A stretch of 64,000 nucleotides of DNA, from assembly GCF_000346465.2 (NCBI RefSeq), contig NC_034014.1, forward strand, positions 30,203,777 through 30,267,776, written 5' to 3'. The position numbers were made by a program, and so were the translations under genes. Of the stretch, positions 10,707-20,916 are shown in pieces. Every line of letters starts with the position of its first letter. The stretch's first letter is position 1. The notes under the pieces were generated by a model. It saw only the letters and a program-made list of their open reading frames with translations. It was not told the origin of the DNA and made no database searches. Origin of the DNA: Prunus persica. Its lineage: Eukaryota > Streptophyta > Magnoliopsida > Rosales > Rosaceae.

Positions 10707-13700
10707 AAGAATCAGGACCAAGTCGAGGGAATCCGTCCGGAGGTCTCTCCTGAAGAAGGATGGAAGCCCGAAGAGGACGTTGAGCTAGTACCCCTTGATC
10801 CTGACAAGCCAGAGAGAAAAGCGCGGATCGGCTCGCGCCTAAGCCATGAGGAAAAGATAGAGCTTGCAGCCTTCCTCCGGAACAACAAAGACGTATTTGC
10901 ATGGTCGCCATCCGACATGCCTGGCATCGATCCCCAGATCATCTGCCATCGCTTACACGTCAACCCAGCCATCAAACCTGTAGCGCAGAAGAGACGTAAC
11001 TTAGCCCCCGAGCGGGTTGCCATCATTGAAACCGAGATCGATAAGCTTCTAGCTGCTGGTTTCATCGAAGAAGTCTCCTACGCAGAATGGCTGGCGAACA
11101 TTGTTCTAGTGGCAAAAAAAGATAAAGGTCTGTGGAGAGTGTGCGTCGACTACACCGACCTCAACAAGGCATGCCCTAAAGACAACTTTCCACTGCCTAG
11201 AATTGATCAGCTCGTCGATTCAACTTCCGGCAACCAACTGCTAAGCTTCATGGACGCCTACTCCGGCTACAACCAAATCATGATGCATGAAGATGACAAG
11301 GCTAAAACCTCTTTCATCATCGAAAGAGGTACATACTGCTACAATGTCATGCCCTTTGGGCTGAAGAACGCCGGAGCAACTTACCAAAGGCTGGTGAACA
11401 AAATTTTCAAAGAGCAAATCGGCAAGACTATGGAGGTCTACGTAGACGACATGCTAGTCAAGGCTCCCGAGCGAGCAGACCACATCAAGAACCTTGCCGA
11501 GGCATTCAGCCTACTCCGAAAATACAACATGAAGTTGAACCCGAGCAAATGCACGTTTGGAGTCTCGACCGGCCGATTCCTGGGATACTTAGTCACCCAA
11601 AGAGGAATTGAAGCACATCCAAATCAAATCAAGGCTATACTCGACATGAAGTCACCTGCCACAACAAATGAGATACAAAGTCTAACGGGTAGGGCGGCAG
11701 CCCTCAACCGATTCCTCTCAAAATCTACCGACAAGTGCAGGCCATTTTTTAAAGCCTTGAAGAAAGGACATAGGGACAAGTGGGATGACGAGTGTGAAGT
11801 AGCTTTTCAAAACTTGAAAACCTACCTCACTTCACCTCCCTTACTCTCAAAACCGATACCAGGCGAAGACTTGTACATCTACCTGGCGGTGTCCGACTCA
11901 GCTGTCAGCTCAGCTCTCATCCGAGAAGAGCTGGGGGCACAACATCCGGTATTCTACACTTCAAAAGCTCTCCTTGATGCAGAGACTCGCTATCCGAAAA
12001 TGGAGAAGCTCATTTTTTCGCTTGTAGTTTCCGCGAGAAAACTAAGGCCCTACTACCAAGCACACCGGATAATTGTCATAACAGAATTTCCTTTGAGATC
12101 GATCCTCCACAGCCCCGACGCTTCTCAGCGACTCATGAAATGGGCTATCGAACTCAGTCAATACGACCTCCTCTACCGGCCGAAGACTGCTATAAAAGCC
12201 CAAGCTTTAGCAGATTTTGTTGTAGAGTTTACTCCGACAGCCGAAGAAGAGAAGATGGTCACGAAAAGCAAGGAAAAAGCAGACGACACCTCCCCTGCCG
12301 ATTCAAACCTACCTAACGACATGTGGCAATTGCATGTAGACGGAGCATCAAATCATAAAGGATCAGGGGCAGGCGTCGTCATAATCACCCCAGACGGAAC
12401 CTTGTTGGAACAAGCCATCACACTAGGCTTTTCTGCGTCAAACAACGAGGCAGAATATGAGGCATTGCTCGCAGGACTGCGCCTAGCAAAAGAACTGACG
12501 ATCAAGAGATTAGCCATCTACTCAGACTCCCAGCTGATCACGAATCAAGCCTCAGGCGAGTACATGGCAAAACATCCAAGAATGATTCAGTACCTCGACA
12601 AAGTCCAAGGACTTTTGAAAGAATTTCCTACTTTCACCATCCAACAAATTCCACGGGCAGAGAACACTCATGCAGATGCGTTGGCAAGCCTAGGATCAGC
12701 GCTGGACAGCCAGTTCAGACGCTCCATCCCAGTCGAACACCTTGACCGACCAAGCATCGATGAAATAAAGCCAATCGACTCAATGCAGATCGATGAAGAC
12801 CCCAGCTGGCAAGACACCATCATCGACTACTTGGTGAATGAAAATCTGCCAATGGATAAGTCCGAAGCTAGGAAGGTCCAACAGAAAGCCGCGAGATATT
12901 ACATGCAGGGCGACAAGCTCATTCGCAGATCATACTCCGGCCCTCATCTCACTTGCATAAAGTACCCTCAAACACTTGAGGTCCTTTGCAAAATTCATGA
13001 CGGCGAGTGTGGCAACCACTCTGGGGGCAGGTCACTCGCCCAGAAGGCCCTAAACGTAGGCTATTTCTGGCCTACTATGCGCCATGACTCTACTGAATAT
13101 GTCAAAAGATGTGATCGCTGTCAACGGTACAAACCAGTTCCTAATCTGCCTGCCGAAGTCTACCATCCGCAGAACAGTCCGTGGCCTTTCATGCAATGGG
13201 CCATCGACTTAGTAGGCCCCATGCCAACGGCACCTGCCAAGAAAGAAATGATGATCGTCGCCACTGATTACTTTACTAAATGGATCGAGGCCGAAGCTCT
13301 ATCCTCTACTAAAGAAGATGATGTGGAACGATTTATCTGGAGAAATATTATCTGCCGGTTTGGCTGCCCACAATCACTAGTCACCGACAATGGCTCGCAA
13401 TTCATCGGCAAGCAGATCACTGCCTTCTACAAAAGGTACGGCATCAAGCAGCATTTATCTACTCCAATATATCCTCAAGGCAACGGCCAGGCCGAGGCAT
13501 CCAATAAAATAATATTGGACTGTCTAAAGAAGAGATTAGAAGGCGCCGAAGGAAAATGGGTAGATGAGCTCCCTGGCGTACTATGGGCTTATCGCACCAC
13601 CAAGCGAAGATCAACTGGCGAAACCCCGTTTTCCCTCGCCTATGGAACTGAAGCGATCATTCCTCCTCACATCACTGTCCCCTCAATAGGCATCGAAGTG

Positions 13701-14042
13701 GGCAGTATTGAGCAGAACTCCGAGCAGATGAGACTCAACCTTGACTTACTTGAAGGCGAGCGCGAGAAGGCCATTGTCCGGGTCGCCTCCTATCAACAGC
13801 GGTTGAAGTCTTACTACGATAAAAGAGCCAAGATCAGACAGTTTCAACCAGGCGACCTTGTGCTAAGAAAGGCCTTCATCACTGCACAAAGACAAGGGTC
13901 CAAAAAGATGAAACCCAATTGGGAAGTCCCTTACATAATCAGCCGGTCCGGGGGCAGAGGAAGCTATACGCTTGACACCATGGAAGGGAAGGAGATTCCG
14001 CGACAATGGAACGCCTACCATCTCCAAAGATATTATCCATGA
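10701..14042 (+). CDS. Gypsy Pol: reverse transcriptase, dual RNase H, integrase
   Basis: 1113 codons after the TAG, same frame as gag; the first ATG is at 10917, inside conserved pre-RT sequence, so independent initiation is unlikely. RT keeps FMDAYSGYNQI and YVDDMLVK. The adjoining RNase H is degenerate (AVSDSA and VITEFPL where catalytic Asp residues are expected). It is followed by a second, complete RNase H (LHVDGASN, EAEYEAL, IYSDSQL, ADALA). Integrase has the HHCC finger (GNHSGG to CDRCQ) and D-D-E triad (WAIDLVGP, TDNGSQF, QGNGQAEASNK). No chromodomain is seen. The ORF ends at TGA 14040-14042 without lesions. Confidence 0.94.
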   Translation, partial: QSKNQDQVEGIRPEVSPEEGWKPEEDVELVPLDPDKPERKARIGSRLSHEEKIELAAFLRNNKDVFAWSPSDMPGIDPQIICHRLHVNPAIKPVAQKRRNLAPERVAIIETEIDKLLAAGFIEEVSYAEWLANIVLVAKKDKGLWRVCVDYTDLNKACPKDNFPLPRIDQLVDSTSGNQLLSFMDAYSGYNQIMMHEDDKAKTSFIIERGTYCYNVMPFGLKNAGATYQRLVNKIFKEQIGKTMEVYVDDMLVKAPERADHIKNLAEAFSLLRKYNMKLNPSKCTFGVSTGRFLGYLVTQRGIEAHPNQIKAILDMKSPATTNEIQSLTGRAAALNRFLSKSTDKCRPFFKALKKGHRDKWDDECEVAFQNLKTYLTSPPLLSKPIPGEDLYIYLAVSDSAVSSALIREELGAQHPVFYTSKALLDAETRYPKMEKLIFSLVVSARKLRPYYQAHRIIVITEFPLRSILHSPDASQRLMKWAIELSQYDLLYRPKTAIKAQALADFVVEFTPTAEEEKMVTKSKEKADDTSPADSNLPNDMWQLHVDGASNHKGSGAGVVIITPDGTLLEQAITLGFSASNNEAEYEALLAGLRLAKELTIKRLAIYSDSQLITNQASGEYMAKHPRMIQYLDKVQGLLKEFPTFTIQQIPRAENTHADALASLGSALDSQFRRSIPVEHLDRPSIDEIKPIDSMQIDEDPSWQDTIIDYLVNENLPMDKSEARKVQQKAARYYMQGDKLIRRSYSGPHLTCIKYPQTLEVLCKIHDGECGNHSGGRSLAQKALNVGYFWPTMRHDSTEYVKRCDRCQRYKPVPNLPAEVYHPQNSPWPFMQWAIDLVGPMPTAPAKKEMMIVATDYFTKWIEAEALSSTKEDDVERFIWRNIICRFGCPQSLVTDNGSQFIGKQITAFYKRYGIKQHLSTPIYPQGNGQAEASNKIILDCLKKRLEGAEGKWVDELPGVLWAYRTTKRRSTGETPFSLAYGTEAIIPPHITVPSIGIEVGSIEQNSEQMRLNLDLLEGEREKAIVRVASYQQRLKSYYDKRAKIRQFQPGDLVLRKAFITAQRQGSKKMKPNWEVPYIISRSGGRGSYTLDTMEGKEIPRQWNAYHLQRYYP

Positions 14043-14140
14043 CGCTTCCTGCTCAGTCCCCAGCAGACGACTGAGTACTGCACATTTCTGAAAAAGAGAA
14101 GCAACTACTGCAAATTCCAGAATGTGCCACAACAAAAGAC

Positions 14141-14925
14141 AGTTGCCCATAAGGAGCGTCCTAAGGGAGACGCAGGGTGACGACAAAACGCGTCCGTTTG
14201 GAGACGTAGCCCGCTAAAAAAGCGTCCTAAGGGAGACGCAGGGTGCGCCAGGAATTTCCTAAGGGAGATATCCAGGTTCCTATCCGTTTCCTAAGGGAGG
14301 CAGGATAGTCACACAGTTGCCCATAAGGAGCGTCCTAAGGGAGACGCAGGGTGACGACAAAACGCGTCCGTTTGGAGACGTAGCCCGCTAAAAAAGCGTC
14401 CTAAGGGAGACGCAGGGTGCGCCAGGAATTTCCTAAGGGAGATATCCAGGTTCCTATCCGTTTACTAAGGGAGGCAGGATAGTCACACAGTTGCCCATAA
14501 GGAGCGTCCTAAGGGAGACGCAGGGTGACGACAAAACGCGTCTGTTTGGAGACGTGGCCCGCTAAAAAAGCGTCCTAAGGGAGACGCAGGGTGCGCCGGG
14601 AATTTCTTAAAAGGGGGTCACCATGCTCTCTGCGGGAAATATCCAGGTTCCTATCCGTTTCTTAAGGGAGGCAGGATAGTCAAAAAGTTGTCCATAAAAA
14701 GCGTCCTTCGGGAGACGCAGGGCGACAACCAAAAGCGTCCTTCGGGAGACGCAGCCCACAAAGCAGCATCCTAAGGGGGTTGCAGGGTGCGCCAGGAATT
14801 TCCTAAGGGAGGTATCCAGGTTCCTATCCGTTTCCTAAGGGGGGCAGGATAGTCAGACAGTTGTCCATAAGCAGCGTCCTAAGGGAGACGCAGGGCAACG
14901 ACCAGAAGCGTCTTAAAGCGTTTTC
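14141..14925 (+). repeat. ~174-bp tandem repeat after pol (about 5 copies)
   Basis: Units start with AGTTG(C/T)CCATAA at 14141, 14315, 14489, 14686 and 14859, giving spacings of 174, 174, 197 and 173 bp. Each unit holds sub-repeats such as CCTAAGGGAGACGCAGGG and CCTAAGGGAGGCAGGATAG. The first three are near-identical and the last two more diverged; the third carries a ~23-bp insertion. The array lies in the 3' non-coding region between pol and the antisense ORF. Confidence 0.9.
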
Positions 14926-15197
14926 TGGAAAAATGCAGAACACGCCCGGAGTCCCTCAAGGGGGACCCTGGCTTTTGCCAAAATCCCAAGGGAAATACAC
15001 AGCAGGACACTAATCGGTTACTCAAGCAGTTCACAAGACAATGTGCAAATTGAAGTTGAAAAAATAAAGACTGAAATTTCCATAGTAAAGCGACCAACCG
15101 GCCAAGTTCAAACAAAAAGAAGATGGTCAAAACAAGACCAATTATTCTAAACAAAAAGCAGACTACAAAAGCTGAAAAGAAATAAAGGAGTCTTCGT

Positions 15198-17521
15198 CTA
15201 CTCCGAAACGCCAGCAGGAGACCCCTGATCTGCAGCCTCTTCAGCGTCCACCTGATCAGCCACGCTCTCAGCAGCTCCACATGCATGATCTATGACGTCT
15301 GCCGCCGCCTCATCAGCTGTATCATCCTCTGCTCCATCTTCTTCAGCTACCGCGTCTTCAGCCACCTGCTCTTCAGCCCCTTCGGTGTTCGCAGCATTAG
15401 CCTCCTCACCTTTCACAGGGGGCAAGTCAGGATAGAGCGTTTCGATGTCTTCATCTCCAATGGTATAGAAGGGATCATATCCAATTGTGCAGTCCAAGTA
15501 GCCCAACTTGTACGCATCCATGACAGCATCGGACTTGGATTCTTCAGCAGACTTATGATAGGCGTGAAATCTAGCCAAAAGCTTGTCATAACTATGAGAG
15601 ATGTCGACATTCTTGCGCTCAAGGCGGAAATAAGCATCTTTTCGACTCGCCAAGTCAACAGCAGAAGAGCTCAGCTCGGAATCTTTCTCAGTAAGGGAAC
15701 TCTTCAGCTCAGATATCATCGCCCGCAAATCAGACGTCTTCTTCTCATAACGAGTCTGCTCGGCAGAAAGCTTGCTAGCCAGCTCAGCATTCTTCTTCTC
15801 CAACTCACTAAGCTGAGCAGAAGAGGGGGCAACAGCAGACGACGAGTTCCGGATGGTCTCCGCAGCAAAAACCACTCCTTTTTGAAGCAGATGAAATGTT
15901 GCTTCTCTTTGTTTTTCCAAGGAAAGACTTGAAAAAGTACCGAGATCACCAGCCTGACGGACTTGATCAACCAGCTCAGCACAAGCGGATGGACTTGATA
16001 GAAAGTGCGTCTTGAGCAGATCAGACACGTCTGCATCCCCTGTAGGGCTAGGCTTGTCCACCTTTGGATCAGCCGCTGATGTCGCAGAAGAACTTTTTCC
16101 CCGAGCAGATGACTCTCTTGCTTTCTTAGCCTCTGCTAACCTTACTTCCAAAGGAACCGACGACGATGAATCAACTCCACGCTTGACTGCTTGGGACTCA
16201 ACAGTCGGATCATGATGGTTAGATGGATGAGTAGACCTCGCACATCGACCTCCACTCTTCGATTGGTGCAAACGACCCGAACTTCGGAGAGGAAAATCAG
16301 CATCTCTTGGCTTCTCAACAGGTGACCTGGACCGTGCACGAACTACGTCGCGGAGCAGATCACGATCTCCAAACTCATCAACGAGAGGCTTAAGGGGAAC
16401 ATCCCTAATGTTGCGCATACCACCAATCTTCTTGCTATCTGCACCAACAAGATGTTTGACTCTGGCAGATGACGCGGGAATAGCTCCTACTTGGGTTTTC
16501 TCAGCAGAAGGGAACCTTGGCTTCTTCCTCAATGGAGACACATTCCTCGCCCGCAAAGAAGTAGCTGGAGTTCTCGAAGACTTGACATCGGCCTTCCTTT
16601 TTGGTGGGAGTTCAGCAAAGCACTCATCCTGTTCAGCAGATAGATCATCAGGGTTCGGACCATTCTGCTTCCATCTCTCGACATCCTCGGCAGGGGGCAG
16701 ACCACCATCTTCCTCCCGATACTCGCTCAACAGCCAGCGCCACTCACGAAACTTTTGGGGAATGTTCAAAGCACGGCGGACCTTAGCCATGTCAGGCCCA
16801 AGCTCCAATTGCTTGCTGATGTCACTCACTACAAGCAGAAGACAGAAGTTAGTCAGCCACACTTGAAGAAACTCAAATAAAAAGAAAACAGATCATAGAT
16901 CACGAAAGACGCACCATAGCAATAAGTGATAGGAACAAGGGGGCCGTCGCCAACGTCGCCCTCCCAGCGTCCGCTGACTTCCAACAAGTCGTCATGCCAA
17001 GCGTGATCTCCTTGACTAAGACCGTCGAATAGCCTGGACCTGTAGACGCGAACTTGGGCATACTGCTCGAAGTGCCTCACTTCAAAAAAATGAAAGAACT
17101 CTCGCACCGTCAACTCCAGCGTAAAGAAACGGCTCAGATTCTCGAAGCACATGATCGCCCGGTAAACATTGGGAGTACTCTGGCTTGGAGCACACCCCAT
17201 GGCGCAGAACACCTCCTTGAAGAGCTTTGACAGCGGGAATTTGAAGCCCAGTGAAAAATAAAAAGGACGGAATGTAATGGTCCTAGCACCAGGATCATCC
17301 GCATCCTCGAAAGAATCGTTTTCAGTCCGAGACCTCAATAGCTTGATCTGCACATCATCTGGAATGGCAGAAGCGAAAGCAGCCCGCCATTTTTGGAACT
17401 GAGCGTCGGTCGTGACTCGGTGCAAGTTGGCCACGAACTTCTTGCTCGGCACTACGGAACCTCCCCACAAATACAAAGGCACCTGAGAGCTTGGAGCCTT
17501 GCTACCGTCTCTGGAAGACAT
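15198..17521 (-). CDS. Antisense ORF of the Gypsy element (spliced, 745 aa)
   Basis: Lies opposite to gag-pol in the 3' region. Two long ORFs join cleanly: exon 1 16915-17521, exon 2 15198-16828, with an 86-bp GT-AG intron (16829-16914). The sum is 2238 bp and stays in frame. The N-terminal half (FKFPLSKLFKEVFCAMG, SQSTPNVYRAIMCFENL, REFFHFFEVR) resembles the plant 'putative gypsy type transposon' domain (Transposase_28-like). The middle is basic and Ser-rich. Then comes a coiled coil (ELEKKNAELASKLSAEQTRY), and an acidic Ala/Glu tail ends it. A TATA box on the same strand lies at 18204-18211. Extra antisense ORFs are known in Tat-lineage elements; their role is unknown. Confidence 0.8.
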
Positions 17522-18203
17522 GGTTGGTCAACAAACAACTACAAAAAGAGAAGAAAATTCTACAAGTTAGAATCCAAGAAAAAAAAAAAAAAGAAAAAAA
17601 AAGAGAAAGGCTGGACACAAAAAAAAAAACAAAACAAAATTTAAAAAAAAAAAAAGGCCCAGCGCGAGCAGCCCAGACGAGGAGCCCAGCGCACCCCCAG
17701 ACGGAGCCCATCTCGCCAGCTCTCGCTCGGCCCAAGCCCGAGCTCGAAGGCCCAGCACGAGCAGCCCGCTCGCCAGCGCAAGCCCTTTGCGCGCAAGGCC
17801 CAGCGCCTTTTCTTCCTCAGCTCCGAAGCCCAGCGCCAGAATCTGCCTTGGGCTTGTCTCTTCCAGGCTTTTGCTTCAGGCCCAGCACGCATCCACTCCA
17901 GCCCAGCCTAGGCAGCTCCAAGACCAGCATATGCCTCATGCTCCATCAGATTCCAGCATGAATTCCCCAGCTATTTGTCCATTATTTCTCACGAATTGCA
18001 ACTCATGCTGGACCATCTCCGTGCTGCAAAATAAAAATAAAAATATATATATACATACATATATATTTTTATAGGCTCGACTTACTTGGGATGCACGGCA
18101 ACTCCTCTCCTCAACAAGCAGTACAAATTCTCCAAAATCTTTCTCAAGCCAGAAGGTAGAAAAGTTAAGTTTGCGATATGAGAAAGAGTGAAGAGAAGCC
18201 CTG

Positions 18204-18211
18204 TATTTATA
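18204..18211 (-). promoter_or_regulatory. TATA box upstream of the antisense ORF
   Basis: TATTTATA on the plus strand reads TATAAATA on the minus strand, about 690 bp upstream of the antisense ATG at 17521 and outside the LTR. Promoter activity is inferred. Confidence 0.4.
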
Positions 18212-18407
18212 CAGGTTGGACAACTCGGGTCAAGAAGGAATCATAAACTCATTCCTACTGGGAATCCAACTCCAACAACAGTCAGAAGCCTACACCAATT
18301 GGAAATCCAATCCGCGAAGGAGTCCAACTCACATAATAAAGCCCAGACACAGTTGGAGAGCCCGAAAAAAATAATTTCATCTCCTACATGCCACACAAGC
18401 GCCATGC

Positions 18408-18423
18408 AGAAGCTGGGGGCATT
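18408..18423 (+). other. Putative polypurine tract
   Basis: AGAAGCTGGGGGCATT abuts the 3' LTR start (TGTGGG) at 18424, the position expected for the plus-strand primer. It is only partly purine. Confidence 0.5.
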
Positions 18424-19082
18424 TGTGGGAGCATATATTTTCGTCTCCAATCAGGGCACGCCACGTGGAAAAGAAGATTATCTCTTTAATTAATTAATTA
18501 AATCAGTTTATCTGGCTAATTAATTAATTGGGATAAATATCTTAATTAATATGATATTATCTTTATTTAAAGAGATAATATCATTAATTAAGATATTATC
18601 ACAATAAAGAGAAGATAATATCATTTAAATCAGATATTATCTTCTTAAGAGATAATGTCTATTTAATTCAGATATTATCAGGCCCATTCCTACGAAACCC
18701 TAGCCCCGAGGCTCCTATAAATAGACGACCTCATTCATCATTCAAGGTACATCTAAACCTACTCCTTATACCAGAGAAAAATACCCGAAGCTCTCTCTCC
18801 CTCTCCACTCTCCATATTTTCTCCCCACGGCTCCGGCCACCACACACGGCTCCGGCCACCCGGTTTACACCCTACATAAAACTCCGTACCCTTTGCTTAG
18901 CTATTGTTTTCCTACAAACACTCGAACTAACTTAGGCATCGGAGGGCCTTTGGCCAACACCCCCCGGGTGTGGTCTATTTACTCCAGTCTTTTTTACAGG
19001 AATCGAGGAAGAGAGAGAAGGAAGATCGAAGGTTGAAGGATCTAGAAGCGAATATTCTCCCGTGAGATTATTTGCACAAACA
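18424..19082 (+). repeat. 3' LTR of the Gypsy element
   Basis: 659 bp; I found no difference from the 5' LTR on reading the two side by side. TATA box at 18716-18723. It ends 1.0 kb before the putative first exon of the violaxanthin de-epoxidase gene and reads towards it. Confidence 0.95.
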
Positions 19083-19087
19083 GGACC
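19083..19087. repeat. Right target-site duplication GGACC (Gypsy)
   Basis: Exact copy of 6980-6984. Confidence 0.95.
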
Positions 19088-19406
19088 CATCACACATTAT
19101 TTTTCAATGATCTGAACCGTATAATTTTTAGATATTCCATCAATGATCATCTGCAAAAAATCACTTGAATCCAAAACTATTTGACTACTCAATTAGATAA
19201 TTATTATTTTAGTAAGTACTATGTTTGTCTATTTTGTTGCTTGCAATTAGATGCTTTAATGATTTTCAATTTGCTTGAATTTTTTGCGAGGATGATCTAT
19301 GAATGAAGATGTGAAAAATAGATGGTTTGGATCGTTGAAAAAAAAAATCGTTGAGTACTCTAAATCTAAAAGGTGTTTCTCAAATAAAATTATTTGACGA
19401 CTCCCT

Positions 19407-20037
19407 CAATTGAAGGGGACTATTTATATATGTTTGGATGATTATGACAATTAAATTACTTACTTAGACCACAAGCTTCTGTACTTTTCTCTCCATATAT
19501 AATCCGCTTCTTCCTTGATCGCCTACTCATTTTCAACTAAAAACCTAATTAAAGTAGACGAAGGCCTCACCCTCAAGCTATGACAACCGTGGGCCTTAGC
19601 ATTCTCGTGGTCCATGGACTCAAGGTCATCCAATCAAAGGCTCCAAAGTCCATAAGGCTTGTCTATGCCATTGCAAATTGCATTAAGATAATTTCTTTTT
19701 TTCTTTTTTGTTTACTTTTGATTTTTTATTTATAAAAAAAAATATCTGCTATTTTAATGGAGGATTTTAATACCTAAATAGTCTCATTGTATAAAGATAA
19801 AAAAATAAAAAAATAAAATGCTAAAAACAATTGGAATACGTTCCAGGCCTGGTTTCCACACGATGGATGATCGCTCTTATCCGGCCAACTAACTGAAATT
19901 TGGCGCCCTCTTCTCTTCTCTCATAACTATGTTCTCATCTTTTGCTCTTTTGCGTCATGTTGTCTACTTGTCTACCGTCTGTCTTCCTTCATTTACTAGC
20001 AAACTAGATAAGCTAGCTAACTAGGCTAGCTGTTGCC
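19407..20037. other. Upstream region of violaxanthin de-epoxidase
   Basis: AT-rich stretch of about 630 bp between the fold-back element and the putative leader exon. It presumably holds the native promoter. No ORF or clear repeat. Confidence 0.4.
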
Positions 20038-20916
20038 ATGCCCATCATCTCCTCCTGCAATAAACCCCAAGGTACTCCCTCTCTCTCTCTCTCTCTCTCT
20101 CTCTATGTGTGTTAATTTTTTCCAAGTTTAATTCAGTAATGTTAATCAGTCATTGCACATTGCGTGTGCCCATAATACTTGCTAAGTTCTAGTTCTACCC
20201 AACTTTTTGTTTCTAAGATTTTTCCTTTGGGTAGTGAAAATTTCAGCTATTGGGTATCTCTGCAATCTTCATGTAGTTTCAATGGCACCCACTGGGCAGC
20301 CAAGTTCTTATCTTTCTTGCTTTCGTTTTTGCTGGTTACTCCAAGTTCTTATTTTGATTGCAATCTTTTATAGTATAAGGGGAAATGTTAACGATATTTG
20401 AACTCTATTTAGAGTCTTGACAAAAATAAGCAAAGTTTTCTTATTTGACTTTGATTCTACTCCCATATCAAGATTTATTAGGTTTTTATATACTTTCTGG
20501 TCTTCATAAGTTGTTAGAGAAACAGGGTATTTATAACTCTTTGTATTCAAAATTGGAACATTTGGGTCATTGGGTTCATTAGTATATTTTTTTAATAGAG
20601 CAAATACTACCGTGGTGAATCTTTATTTTTGTTTTTAGTCAGAGGTTGAATCAATTATGAAAAAGTAAAAACAGTTAGGCCAACAAAAAAAAGAAGAAGG
20701 CGGCAATAAAACTTTTGTCAAGAGAAGCAAAGTCAAGGCTCTCAGAACATTTTGAAGGGAATGAATTTCTCATGATGTACATTCCAGGGAAACAGAACCA
20801 ATGTAATCAATCTTTTTCATTCCTACCAGGTTTATAGAAAATTTTTTAAAAAAATGAATACCACTGATACAATGAACTGTATTCAGGTCAGAATTTGAGG
20901 TGAAAACACTGGAAGT
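20038..20916 (+). other. Putative 5' UTR exon, leader intron and 16-codon uORF
   Basis: A leader exon ending CCCCAAG at 20071 (donor GTACTC) and an acceptor TATTCAG at 20886 would place an ~815-bp intron in the 5' UTR, with a TC microsatellite just after the donor. Joined, the ATG at 20038 opens a 16-codon uORF (starts MPIISSCNKPQ) that stops before the main ATG at 20917. Inferred from splice signals only. Confidence 0.45.

Larger units (their letters stand above)
17522..18423. other. Gypsy 3' non-coding region and antisense-ORF leader
   Basis: Contains A-tracts (17577-17655), a GC-rich segment of repeated GCCCAGC/CGAGC words (17655-17930), a short AT microsatellite and the antisense TATA box. 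No sense ORF is credible. It would be the ~650-nt 5' leader of the antisense transcript. Confidence 0.55.
6985..19082 (+). mobile_element. Full-length Ty3/Gypsy LTR retrotransposon, Tat-like lineage
   Basis: 12,098 bp, bounded by 659-bp LTRs in which I found no difference on direct reading. It has a GGACC target duplication and contains gag-protease, RT, two RNase H-like segments, integrase, a polypurine tract and an antisense ORF. The Tat-like assignment rests on the second RNase H domain after a degenerate one, a non-chromodomain integrase and the extra antisense ORF, all described for the Tat/Ogre/Retand branch. All coding parts look intact apart from one TAG between protease and RT. It inserted into a fold-back element between the SPARK kinase and violaxanthin de-epoxidase. 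Confidence 0.93.
6941..19406. mobile_element. Fold-back (MITE-like) element split by the Gypsy insertion
   Basis: The 44 bp left of the Gypsy target duplication and the ~320 bp right of it form one fold-back unit. The left start (AGGGATCCCTCAAATAC) matches the reverse complement of the right end (AGGGAGTCGTCAAATAA). The match continues inwards through TTATTTGAGA-ACACC, TTTTTCAA-GATC-AACC and GATCATC-CAAAAAAT blocks, giving imperfect terminal inverted repeats well over 100 bp long. Removing the retrotransposon and one TSD copy leaves about 368 bp, a MITE size. No convincing target duplication was found at its ends, so superfamily and exact borders are uncertain. Confidence 0.6.

Noticed and set aside
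15285..16866. Plus-strand ORFs opposite the antisense Gypsy gene
   Set aside because: They are shadows of the long antisense frame, with no domain or codon pattern of their own.
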